DNA of 26,622 bases from an uncultured Variovorax sp. (GTDB taxonomy: Bacteria > Pseudomonadota > Gammaproteobacteria > Burkholderiales > Burkholderiaceae): assembly GCA_946478645.1 (NCBI GenBank), contig CAMLCW010000023.1, forward strand, positions 1 through 26,622. Reading direction: 5' to 3'. Numbering within the stretch: position 1 is the first letter of the stretch; every line of letters begins with the position of its first letter. The translations under genes were made by a program, and so were the position numbers. A model generated the notes under the pieces. The model saw nothing but the letters and a program-made list of their open reading frames with translations, did not search any database and had not been told where the DNA came from. Shown piece by piece: positions 17,265-24,621 of this stretch.

Positions 17265-18105
17265 GAGCGAGGCCCTTCATGACGGCGATGTCCTCTTCGA
17301 AGACGTCGCGGAACTGGAGCCAGCCGCGGAAGTTGCGGCTGGGGGAGTCGGCTCGGAACTGGGGCAGGGCTTGGTGCTCCAGCGGCGACGCGTGTATCGG
17401 CGCGCTGCCGGCCAGCCGGTCGAAAAGCGCGAGATCCTTTTCCACGCTCGGTGAGCTGCTGTCGTGGTTGAGGTAGCTGACACGAGCGCATCGCGCCGCG
17501 CTCAGCTTCACCAGCGTGGCAGAGCTGTGGGCGGAGCGCTCGGCGTCCGACACGTAAGGCAGGTGCCAAGATGACTCGTCCCATGCGGTGCCGCTGCGCT
17601 CCACCGCGCCGGATTTCGCCAGCGCGTCGAACATCTCATCGGCAAGGTCGCGGAAGTGCGGCTCGGCGTCCGGGTGCCGACGCAGCGCCCAGAAGTTGTC
17701 CAGCTCCGTTGCCGTGACCACGGTGTGCATGACCTGGAAAGGCTCAAGCACGCGGTTCGCGATCTGCTTGGCCACGCCGATTTCGTCGAGCAACTGTGCG
17801 GCGTCAGCTGCCTCGAGCGCGGCCACTCGCCAGATGCTGACGGCATTCTCTCGCTCCTTCGGGGACAGCGGCGTGTGAGCCTGCATGCCCCCTGTGTTAC
17901 GTCCAATGTGCTTCGGGATGAACGGGTCGTCACGAACCTGAGCGATCATCTTTGCAACCGGCACGGCACGCGAGGACATCGAACTGGTCGAGAACGCGCG
18001 GTGCGTCTTCAGTTCGCCGTGGATGGCGCGCCAGTAGGCGAGTTTGAAGGTGACGATCTCCTTGCCGGCGGGCGAGATGGAATGAGCGATGATTTTTGCA
18101 GTCAT
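17257..18105 (-). CDS. thyX: ThyX-like flavin-dependent thymidylate synthase
   Basis: The 282-residue product resembles phage FAD-dependent thymidylate synthases, which methylate dUMP using methylene-tetrahydrofolate and NADPH. The ThyX motif region is THRAFSTSSMSSRAVP (34-49), keeping H35, R36, S39, S44 and R46. The second conserved block TATELDNFWALRRHPDAEPH (131-150) carries the typical NF-x-LR and DA-x-P pattern. NFRGWLQFRD (258-267) is also family-like. The canonical RHR...SxNExS is altered at three positions, so activity is not certain. The ATG overlaps the sbcD stop (ATGA) and its end overlaps sbcC, so the gene is inserted between the two recombination subunits. Confidence 0.83.
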   Translation of the reverse strand: MTAKIIAHSISPAGKEIVTFKLAYWRAIHGELKTHRAFSTSSMSSRAVPVAKMIAQVRDDPFIPKHIGRNTGGMQAHTPLSPKERENAVSIWRVAALEAADAAQLLDEIGVAKQIANRVLEPFQVMHTVVTATELDNFWALRRHPDAEPHFRDLADEMFDALAKSGAVERSGTAWDESSWHLPYVSDAERSAHSSATLVKLSAARCARVSYLNHDSSSPSVEKDLALFDRLAGSAPIHASPLEHQALPQFRADSPSRNFRGWLQFRDVFEEDIAVMKGLAHA

Positions 18106-19208
18106 GCAGTTGCTTCCTCGTGTTCTTCTTCTTGGGCGGGTTCGGGCTCGACCTCGCGGCCGGTGAGCTGCTTGATGGCGCGCGCCTGCTCAGGCGTGAC
18201 AAGCTCAAGCAGCAGGTCGATCACGTTCACGCTGCGCACGTCCTCGACGCTGGCGGCGATCTCACCCAGGCCCTCTGCCTGCTCGACCTGCACCGCGTTG
18301 GTGATGACGAAAGCCTCGCTCTTGGAGCGCAGCGTCGAGATCGCCTTGATCATCTCGGCTGCCTCTTCGCCCTTGGCGTTGCCGACCACGCGGATGAAGC
18401 CGCTCGGCTCGTGGATGAAGCTGGCGACATCGCGCCAGTCGACCTCCTTGAAATAGCCGACCTTGTCGTCGCGCGACCAGGTCTGGATGAAAGAGAGCCG
18501 GCCGTCCTCGATCACCGCGCAGCGCTTTGTTTCGTTGTTCAGACAGTCGCTCACCGAGCTCGGGAACTGGTTGCCCACGATGGCCACGGCCCCGCCCATG
18601 AGGTCGCGCTGCTGGTGCTCGTGACCGAACACCATGGTGATGCCGCGGTCCTTGAGTGCCTTCGCCTGCTTGCGCGACAGATTCAGCGAGTGGTCCATCG
18701 CGCCGGCGAACTCGTTGTCGTAGTTGCAGTGGAGCAGCACGAAGGTGACGCCCGTCGGGATGCGCGACAGCTCCATGTCGAACATCTCCTGGTTCGCCAC
18801 GTGCGGGATGATGTAGGTGTCGCTGCCCAGCAAGCCGGGCTTGTCCAGGAGCTGGAAGCGCCCGGGGAACTGGGCCTCGAGCAGGGCGCCCAGGAAGGCC
18901 ACCGTACCCAGCTTGCTCGAGTCCTTGCTCAAGTCGTGGTTGCCCACGGCCCAGACGACGCGCGAGCTCTTCTGCGCGCGCAGGAACTCCCCGACAACGG
19001 CATAGATCTCGATCGCCTGGCCGAGCGGGATGTCGTAGACGTCCGAGAGGTCGCCGTTCACGACGACGGTGTCACCGTCGTTGGCCAGGGCGAGGAGATC
19101 GCGGTGCTTCGTGTGCCCGTACTCGCGAAGCGCCGTGAGAGAGGCGAGGGTGGTGCCGCCCGAGCGGTTCACGCCCAGGTGCAGGTCATTGATGATCAGG
19201 GTTCGCAT
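18102..19208 (-). CDS. sbcD: SbcD-like nuclease (metallophosphoesterase)
   Basis: The 368-residue protein has a complete Mre11/SbcD-type calcineurin-like metal site: D8 and H10 (NDLHLG), D53 (NGDLSD), N90 and H91 (GNHD), H160 (LLHCN), and H196 and H198 (GHEH). These coordinate two manganese ions for DNA end cleavage. A C-terminal region (about 245-345) would contact the ATPase, and the tail is acidic (EPEPAQEEEHEEA). AAGGA lies at good spacing before ATG 19208. The start overlaps the upstream zinc-protein gene by 23 bases. Its partner sbcC follows, separated by the thyX-like gene. Confidence 0.9.
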   Translation of the reverse strand: MRTLIINDLHLGVNRSGGTTLASLTALREYGHTKHRDLLALANDGDTVVVNGDLSDVYDIPLGQAIEIYAVVGEFLRAQKSSRVVWAVGNHDLSKDSSKLGTVAFLGALLEAQFPGRFQLLDKPGLLGSDTYIIPHVANQEMFDMELSRIPTGVTFVLLHCNYDNEFAGAMDHSLNLSRKQAKALKDRGITMVFGHEHQQRDLMGGAVAIVGNQFPSSVSDCLNNETKRCAVIEDGRLSFIQTWSRDDKVGYFKEVDWRDVASFIHEPSGFIRVVGNAKGEEAAEMIKAISTLRSKSEAFVITNAVQVEQAEGLGEIAASVEDVRSVNVIDLLLELVTPEQARAIKQLTGREVEPEPAQEEEHEEATA

Positions 19209-19431
19209 TGGAATTCCTTTCGCGCGCTTTCGCGGCGATGCGTTGAGACTTGGCGGTGCGCTCGGTTCGGTCGCGATCGGCGAGGGCCTGCAGGGCGGCG
19301 CGCGGCTGACGCCGCTTCTCCTGACAGGCCGGGCACATGCCGCGCTTGGTGTTCGAGCGGACGTCGACGACGATGCGAAAGCCCTCGTCGGCGACGAAGC
19401 CCTGGTGATAGGGGCAGTAGCGCTCCTTCAC
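19186..19431 (-). CDS. Small zinc-binding protein, copy 2 of a tandem pair
   Basis: An 81-residue protein from GTG 19431, which overlaps the preceding stop as GTGA. It opens MKERYCPYHQG and carries CPAC (C33, C36), so C6 or H9 with C33 and C36 could hold a zinc ion. The rest is a strongly basic, alanine-rich helix (KRRQPRAALQALADRDRTER). The same opening and Cys pattern occurs in the gene just upstream, which makes the two paralogues. No function is known to me; nucleic-acid binding is likely from charge. Confidence 0.72.
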   Translation of the reverse strand: MKERYCPYHQGFVADEGFRIVVDVRSNTKRGMCPACQEKRRQPRAALQALADRDRTERTAKSQRIAAKARERNSNANPDHQ

Positions 19432-19646
19432 GGCGTGGCCCGCTGTGAGATGGCGATGGCGGCGGTTCGCCGGCGACGCGCCTCTCGGCTGTGCTCATCC
19501 CTCTGCTCGGGGGTGAGCAGGCGCGCGCTGGCGCGTACCTTCTGGCAGTCAGGGCACATCCACTTTCGGCCCACTGGGATGAACCCAACGTTGGGCCGGT
19601 AGTGCCCGGTCATCCCTCCGCCATAGGGGCAGAATCGTTCCGTCAT
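19428..19646 (-). CDS. Small zinc-binding protein, copy 1 of a tandem pair
   Basis: A 72-residue protein from ATG 19646; the preceding stop and this start overlap as TGATG. It opens MTERFCPYGGG and has WMCPDCQK (C31, C34), followed by a basic helix (EHSREARRRRTAAIAI). Cysteines at 6, 31 and 34 with H15 could form one zinc site. It shares its opening, the CPxC knuckle and the basic tail with the next gene. A longer frame upstream only shadows the nuclease gene. Function unknown. Confidence 0.72.
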   Translation of the reverse strand: MTERFCPYGGGMTGHYRPNVGFIPVGRKWMCPDCQKVRASARLLTPEQRDEHSREARRRRTAAIAISQRATP

Positions 19647-20140
19647 CACAGCGACCACAGCAGCAGGTTGGTCTGACGCAGGGCCTCGCCCGGCGTGTCG
19701 AACGCAGGGAACTGCCCGATGTTCCAGCTGCCCTTGTCGCCGTTGTCCCGCAACCAGGCGGCGTTGACGCAGCGCCACTTCTTGAGGGTGCTGTGATGCA
19801 CGAGGACGTGGCAGGTGCCGCCGCACTTCATGCGCTTGATCAAGCTCGGCATCTGCGAGACCTTGGATCGCGCGAGGCGGTACTCGTGCTCGGTCTCCTT
19901 CACCTCGAGCAGGCCGAAGAAGGAGAAGCTCCCGTTCGTGGGGCTGTAGAAGAACTCGAAGTCCGCCTTCGAGGCCTTGATGATCCGGCCCGCGGCCTTG
20001 GAGTCGACAAGGCGGTTGAACTCGCGATTGGCATGCCCCCCTGCCCACAGCGAGAGGTATTTGTTGGCCGCGTTTTCGGCCTCTTTGCCCCGGTCAGCGA
20101 ACTTGCTCTTCCGGAAGCTCGGAATGATGGTGTTGGTCAC
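19646..20140 (-). CDS. RecU-like PD-(D/E)XK nuclease, possible Holliday junction resolvase
   Basis: The 164-residue protein has an acidic helix (RGKEAENAANKYL, 17-29), then a strand with D60 (KADFEFFY), and E79-V-K81 in FGLLEVKETE: the D...E-x-K layout of the restriction-like nuclease fold. The order, with RLARSKVSQMPSL and a later GTCHVLVHHS strand, resembles RecU-type resolvases. With SbcCD and a polymerase in the operon, a role in resolving recombination intermediates is reasonable; another structure-specific nuclease is possible. GTG 20140 lies inside the preceding gene (47-base overlap) after an A-rich CAA-repeat leader, without a strong Shine-Dalgarno. Confidence 0.7.
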   Translation of the reverse strand: MTNTIIPSFRKSKFADRGKEAENAANKYLSLWAGGHANREFNRLVDSKAAGRIIKASKADFEFFYSPTNGSFSFFGLLEVKETEHEYRLARSKVSQMPSLIKRMKCGGTCHVLVHHSTLKKWRCVNAAWLRDNGDKGSWNIGQFPAFDTPGEALRQTNLLLWSL

Positions 20141-20369
20141 GGTTGCGCTCGTTTTCTTGTTGTTGTTTTGTGCGCTGGTCCTGGCGTGCCTTCACGCTCT
20201 CAGGAAGTTGTGGCAGGTACGCCCAGGCGATGGCGCCCTCGTACCAATGCCCCTTGTAGCCGGATCCACCCGGCCCGACGACCCAGAGAGTCACGCCGCG
20301 CGGGGCGGGGTAAGACTCTGGGTCGAAGCAGACGCTGACCGGTGCGGTCAGCACGTTGCGGTCAGCCAT
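20094..20369 (-). CDS. 91-aa phage protein with hydrophilic tail
   Basis: ATG 20369 overlaps the preceding stop by 8 bases. Residues 8-55 are a compact domain rich in Gly, Trp and Tyr (GVTLWVVGPGGSGYKGHWYE, then IAWAYLPQLP). The W-x-x-LP-x-LP ending recalls small DUF551-like phage proteins, but the match is weak. Residues 60-91 are very polar (KQQQENERNRDQHHHSE) and are encoded by the CAA-rich leader of the next gene, so this tail may be shaped by that overlap. Function unknown. Confidence 0.65.
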   Translation of the reverse strand: MADRNVLTAPVSVCFDPESYPAPRGVTLWVVGPGGSGYKGHWYEGAIAWAYLPQLPESVKARQDQRTKQQQENERNRDQHHHSELPEEQVR

Positions 20370-20520
20370 TGACGATCTCTTCGGCTCGAGCGGAGTCCCA
20401 GGCGATGATCTCGTAGTCGTCGTTCATGTGCGACATGCGTTCGAGCTCCTCCCAGTAGCACCAGGTCCCGTCTGCCCAGAGGCAGATGTCCTCGCAGAGC
20501 GGCATGCGAACTTCGGTCAA
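20362..20520 (-). CDS. Small acidic phage protein, probable TTG start
   Basis: The likely start is TTG at 20520, whose TTGA overlaps the polymerase stop; AGGAGG lies 7 bases before it. This gives 52 residues. The alternative ATG at 20505 gives 47 residues but has no Shine-Dalgarno at the right distance. The protein is acidic and tryptophan-rich (EDICLWADGTWCYWEELERM, then DDYEIIAWDSARAEE). No family is recognised. It overlaps the next gene by 8 bases and is translationally tied to the polymerase. Confidence 0.62.
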   Translation of the reverse strand: MTEVRMPLCEDICLWADGTWCYWEELERMSHMNDDYEIIAWDSARAEEIVNG

Positions 20521-23500
20521 GCTGCCACCTCCTCTTTGCTGAAGATCTTCGCCAAGGCTGCGCGGATCGCGGCCTCGTCGAAGAAGTCGCCGCACTCGAT
20601 CTGGTGCTTGAAGTCCGGCCCGATCGAGATCGACGATACGACCGGGATGGTCATGCCGCCGTATGGCTGCGCCATGCACCCGTGGAACTCCTTGATGAAT
20701 GCCAGGGCATGCTCGGGGTCGGCAGCGTCCACGCTGGCCACGCATTCGTCGTGGATCGGCGCGATGAACTGTGCGTCGTACTTGCCGGTGAACAGGCCGA
20801 GATCCCACATCGAACCCATGGACAGCTTGGACTGCTCGGCGCCGGAGCCCTGGATCTTGAAGTTCGGGCCCTGGCGGCCAGCCTTCGCGCGCTCCCAGCG
20901 GTTGTCGCTGCGCAGCACCTCCTGCAGATGCCGCCGGGCGCCCAGCAGCGTCGTTGCGAAGCCGAGATCCTCCACCTCCTGGCGCACCGAGTCCTTCCAG
21001 ATTTCGATGCCGGGGAACGCCTGGTCCTTCGCGTCGATGAACTGCTGAGCCACGGGCTCTTCGACCTTCATCTTGATCGAGAGCGCCGCGGCCTGCATGT
21101 CGTATTGCGTGCCGAAGTTCACCGTCTTCGCGTCGCCTCGCAGCAACTTCGCCGCGGACTTCTGCTGAGGGTCCGAGGACTCGAGCATCGGGAAGAACTC
21201 GGCGTACGTGAGAGGCTTGCCCCACAGGTAGATCGCAGCGGCAGCCGCCGTCAAGCTGTGCACGTCCTTCAGGTCGTCGCCGACGTAGCAGGCCGTCAGG
21301 TTGGCGTCGCGCGAGTAGTGCGCCATCAGCCGAAGCTCCTGGCCCGAGAAGTCGCACGACACGATGACGGCCGTCGGCTTGTGCGGTTGGATGATCCCGC
21401 GGAACTGCGAGCCATCCTCGTCCAGCTTCGGCAGCTGCTGCAAGTTGGGCCCGCTGCTCGAGTAGCGACGCGTCACCGCTTGGCACTGGTTCATGGCGCT
21501 GTGAATGCGGCCGGTGCGCCAGTGCGGGAGCGCCTTGTAGGTCTTGTAGAAGAGGCTGCGGCGGGTCATCACCGAGCGCACCGACTGGTAGGCCTTCAAC
21601 GCAGCACGCACCTCGTCCGTCAGCGGGTCCTTGGCGAGCGCGAACTCGATCAGGTCGTCGTCCGTTGAAGCCTTCGACACGAGGACGGCACGCTCGGCGG
21701 GATCGAGCTCGGCCATCGTGAGTTTCCCGTCCTGGATCGATCGCAGCTTGCGGAATGCTGCCGCCATCTCCGGGATCTCCCGCTGCTTTTCGGTCAGAGA
21801 ATTGAAGGAGCGCGGCGTCATGCCCATGACGTTGTAGAACAGGTTTTGCATCTGCTTCGGCGAGCCGAAGTTGATCTGCGGCTCGCCGGTGAAGTGCTCG
21901 CGCACCAGCTTGTTCACGCCCTGGACATCGTCCGCCTCGACGAAGTTGGCCAGCACGCTAGCCACGTCGTTGTCGGGGAACTGCTCGCGCAGGTCCGCCG
22001 CCATCGCGTTGTGCTTGCGCTTCTTGGTCGTGAACTCTTCGCCGGCCAGGATGATGCCGGCGGCCAGCTTGACGTCGGAAGGCTCGAGGCTGCCCTCGAA
22101 TTCGGGGCAGATGGTGCCTTCCCAGCCGCGCGCCAGCAGGAACTTCCGAAGAGTCGCCCAGCCTTCGGCGTAGCGCTCGTCGTCCTTGCGTTCGAGCTCC
22201 TTGAGCTTGGACATCGAGATCTTGACGCCCTGGATGTTGGCAAGGCTTGTCAGGTACTGCGGGCGCTGCTCGACCTGAAGGTACACGTCCCAGGTTCCCT
22301 CGATGTCCATCACGAGGCGGTAGTAGGTGTGCAGCGCGGCCGTACACATCGTGTCGTCGCAGCCGTAGCTCAGCACGTGCTGGGCGGTCAGCTGGTTCAT
22401 CTTGTACTCGCGCAGCTCCCAGTCCTCGGTCACCGCCGGCGTGACGATGATGTCCTTCAGCGGCTTCTTCTCGGTCGACTTCGGGTTCGGGGCCATGACG
22501 GCGGGCACAAGCTCGACCGGGTAGATGGACTTCACGACGCCACCCGAAAGGGAGCCCACCTTGCCGCGCATCGTGGTCACTTCCTCGTATGTGGTCTGCT
22601 TGTAGCCCAGGTGGGTCGCGCTGCGATCCTTCAGGCCCAGCGGCAGGTTCTCGTTGACGTAGGAGCTGCCGAGTTGGGTGTCGATCGCGTTAGGCACGAA
22701 TCCGCCCCAGCCGTTGTCCTTCCAGGCCTCGCCGAAGGTTCGGTACAGGACGTTGAACTCGAAGGCCCGGTTGTGGATGACCGTGTGCATCTTGTCCGAC
22801 GGGATCAGCTCGACCACCTCGCGGAACTGGTCCTTGGTGAGGTTCTTGTGGTCAGGCGTCTCCAGGTGGTCCACAGTCATGTAGATGGTGTGCTGAGTGT
22901 TGTCGCCGAAGGTCAGCGATCCGCCGGTGAGCTCGTGGCCCAGTGCGTCCAGCTTCTCGTCCTTGTCCATGGCGTCGGCCACTGCCGCCACCCACTCGTC
23001 GGACTCTTCGGTCGACGAGGTCTCGATGTCGAGCGCAACGAACGGCGACTCGGCGAAGCGCGCGGCCAGCTTGGCCTTCACCTCGTCGTAGTTCGCGGCG
23101 TGCACCAGCGTGTTGGTGCCGTAGAAGCGGCGCAGGCTGGTGGCTCGGCGCTCGTCGGGCAGCGACGCCCAGGTCTTCACCATGCCGGCTTGGATTTCCA
23201 GGGGACTGTGGAGCGTGTTCACGTCTTCGACGTGCAGCTCCGCGCAGCGCCACGAGATCGCGACCTGGTCGGCGCCGTCGATGATCTTCTGCAGGGCAGG
23301 GAAGTCGGCCACGTCCTCGCGCAGTCGCGCCAGCTTGCCGGTCAGGATCAAGTCCTGCATGAGCTCGAGGCCGTCCATGCCGAAGATCCGCACCAGGTCG
23401 ACGAACTTCGCATCGCCGAACCCGGCCGCGCCGGGGATCTTGTCGCCCGAATCACCCACCAGCGCCTTGTACAGCGTGATGTAGCGGTGCGGGAAGGGGC

Positions 23501-24032
23501 CGTAGGGCTGCTTGTTGAGCTCGCCGAGGCGCCAGACGTGGGTGTCGGTCACCTCGTCCACAAGCACGCTCAGGTCGCCGTCGTTCGTGGCGACGATCTT
23601 GCAGCCTGGTAGCGTCTTCGCAAGGTAGCCGATGACGTCGTCGGCCTCCATCCCCTTCTGCTGCATCACGGTGGCGCCCAGGTCGAGCATCATCTGGGTG
23701 CAGATCTCGCGAGCCTTGTTCAGCTCGACGTTGACCTCCTCGATCTTGTCGCGGCCTTCCTTGTAGCGAGCCAGCACGGCGCGCCGGCGCGTCTTCGCGT
23801 TCTTGCCGTCCCACACGAGGATGATCTTGCGCGGTGCGACCTCGAAGTGCTCGATGTCGGCCGTGACCTTGTCGAAGAAGTTCTCGACGCCGTACTCGGC
23901 GCCGTTGACCTGCACCTCCTTGCCATCTTCGGCCTTGACCTTGTAGCCGTTGTCGTGGTCGGTGCCCTTAAGAAGGGCCGAATTCAGGTAGCTGTTGCCG
24001 TCGATGATCAGGTGGTCGATGTTGTAGCGCAT
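20517..24032 (-). CDS. polA: Full-length Pol I-type phage DNA polymerase
   Basis: A 1171-residue family A polymerase with three activities. The N-terminal 5' nuclease has the full acidic set (D11, D75, E129, D131, D132, D151, D153, D194, D197). The 3'-5' exonuclease has D335 and E337 (ALDIETSS), N421 with E425, and Y556 with D560 (SYGCDD). The polymerase has TRRYSSSGPNLQQLP (854-868), motif A D894 (CDFSGQELR), the O helix with R965, K969, F973 and Y977, and motif C HDE (1094-1096). It exceeds E. coli Pol I by about 240 residues, through insertions between exo motifs and in the thumb. AGGAG precedes ATG 24032. It presumably replicates the phage genome. Confidence 0.95.
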   Translation of the reverse strand: MRYNIDHLIIDGNSYLNSALLKGTDHDNGYKVKAEDGKEVQVNGAEYGVENFFDKVTADIEHFEVAPRKIILVWDGKNAKTRRRAVLARYKEGRDKIEEVNVELNKAREICTQMMLDLGATVMQQKGMEADDVIGYLAKTLPGCKIVATNDGDLSVLVDEVTDTHVWRLGELNKQPYGPFPHRYITLYKALVGDSGDKIPGAAGFGDAKFVDLVRIFGMDGLELMQDLILTGKLARLREDVADFPALQKIIDGADQVAISWRCAELHVEDVNTLHSPLEIQAGMVKTWASLPDERRATSLRRFYGTNTLVHAANYDEVKAKLAARFAESPFVALDIETSSTEESDEWVAAVADAMDKDEKLDALGHELTGGSLTFGDNTQHTIYMTVDHLETPDHKNLTKDQFREVVELIPSDKMHTVIHNRAFEFNVLYRTFGEAWKDNGWGGFVPNAIDTQLGSSYVNENLPLGLKDRSATHLGYKQTTYEEVTTMRGKVGSLSGGVVKSIYPVELVPAVMAPNPKSTEKKPLKDIIVTPAVTEDWELREYKMNQLTAQHVLSYGCDDTMCTAALHTYYRLVMDIEGTWDVYLQVEQRPQYLTSLANIQGVKISMSKLKELERKDDERYAEGWATLRKFLLARGWEGTICPEFEGSLEPSDVKLAAGIILAGEEFTTKKRKHNAMAADLREQFPDNDVASVLANFVEADDVQGVNKLVREHFTGEPQINFGSPKQMQNLFYNVMGMTPRSFNSLTEKQREIPEMAAAFRKLRSIQDGKLTMAELDPAERAVLVSKASTDDDLIEFALAKDPLTDEVRAALKAYQSVRSVMTRRSLFYKTYKALPHWRTGRIHSAMNQCQAVTRRYSSSGPNLQQLPKLDEDGSQFRGIIQPHKPTAVIVSCDFSGQELRLMAHYSRDANLTACYVGDDLKDVHSLTAAAAAIYLWGKPLTYAEFFPMLESSDPQQKSAAKLLRGDAKTVNFGTQYDMQAAALSIKMKVEEPVAQQFIDAKDQAFPGIEIWKDSVRQEVEDLGFATTLLGARRHLQEVLRSDNRWERAKAGRQGPNFKIQGSGAEQSKLSMGSMWDLGLFTGKYDAQFIAPIHDECVASVDAADPEHALAFIKEFHGCMAQPYGGMTIPVVSSISIGPDFKHQIECGDFFDEAAIRAALAKIFSKEEVAA

Positions 24033-24388
24033 GCGGTCTCCTTTGCGGTTCTCGTCCGGCGCGCACCGCCGATGAAGGCGGTCCGGCCAGTGAATGCCGG
24101 CAGGCCCCGCGGCTCAAGCCATGGGGGGTAGTCGCCGGCGGAGGGTTGTTCGGTCGCCGCGGTCGCGGCGAGTTGGAAAGTCGGTGGGTCGGTGCTCTTG
24201 TGCTTCACGACCACAGCGGTCTGAACCGCGTTCGTCAGCCAGCCGTAGACGAAGTTGCGGCTGACGCCCTTAGTCCGGGCGGCAGCGATCAGGCCAGCCT
24301 GCGTCTTGGGGGCCCGCAGCAAGGCCTCCAGGAGGGCCTTGGCGCGCCTCAGCTTGGAGGCCTTGGAGTTGGGGTTCACCTTGGCCAT
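24008..24388 (-). CDS. 126-aa protein with helix-turn-helix-like N-terminus
   Basis: From ATG 24388 the protein opens with a basic helix (SKASKLRRAKALLEALLR) and a helix-turn-helix-like segment, TQAGLIAAARTKGVSRNFVY (29-48), suggesting DNA binding. The second half is rich in Ala, Thr, Pro and Gly without a clear fold (from about residue 65). Its stop overlaps the polymerase start by 25 bases, and its own start lies 13 bases inside the preceding gene, so translation is coupled. A Met further upstream in this frame is in the shadow of the zinc-finger gene. No family recognised. Confidence 0.68.
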   Translation of the reverse strand: MAKVNPNSKASKLRRAKALLEALLRAPKTQAGLIAAARTKGVSRNFVYGWLTNAVQTAVVVKHKSTDPPTFQLAATAATEQPSAGDYPPWLEPRGLPAFTGRTAFIGGARRTRTAKETACATTSTT

Positions 24389-24621
24389 CGCGCGCCCCTG
24401 GCCTCGATCTGGCTCTGGCAGTGAACGCAGCGGATCTTCCCGAGCTCTGCCCGCTTGCCAAGCTCGACGCCGCACACGACGCACTCGGTCTCCGGCCAGG
24501 TGCCGTCGGCGTTCTGGACCTGCTCGGGCGCAGCCAGGCTGCGCACCGCGGCGATCTGCTTGTCAGTGCGCGCCCGGGTGAGGTCCGCGGCCCTGTCAAG
24601 GTTGTCGGCTTCGGCGGTCAT
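24376..24621 (-). CDS. TraR/DksA-like zinc-finger protein
   Basis: An 81-residue protein with an N-terminal helical region (about 1-35) and a C4 zinc finger: C47-x2-C50 and C65-x2-C68 (ECVVCGVELGKRAEL, then IRCVHCQSQIE). This is the zinc finger of the TraR/DksA group, whose phage members bind the RNA polymerase secondary channel or remain uncharacterised. The coiled-coil tip acids typical of DksA are not evident, so function is open. Its ATG overlaps the kinase stop as TGATG. Confidence 0.75.
   Translation of the reverse strand: MTAEADNLDRAADLTRARTDKQIAAVRSLAAPEQVQNADGTWPETECVVCGVELGKRAELGKIRCVHCQSQIEARGARWPR

Noticed and set aside
21846..23612. 588-codon plus-strand open frame opposite the phage polymerase
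   Set aside because: Antisense of a clear Pol I; biased composition and no motifs.
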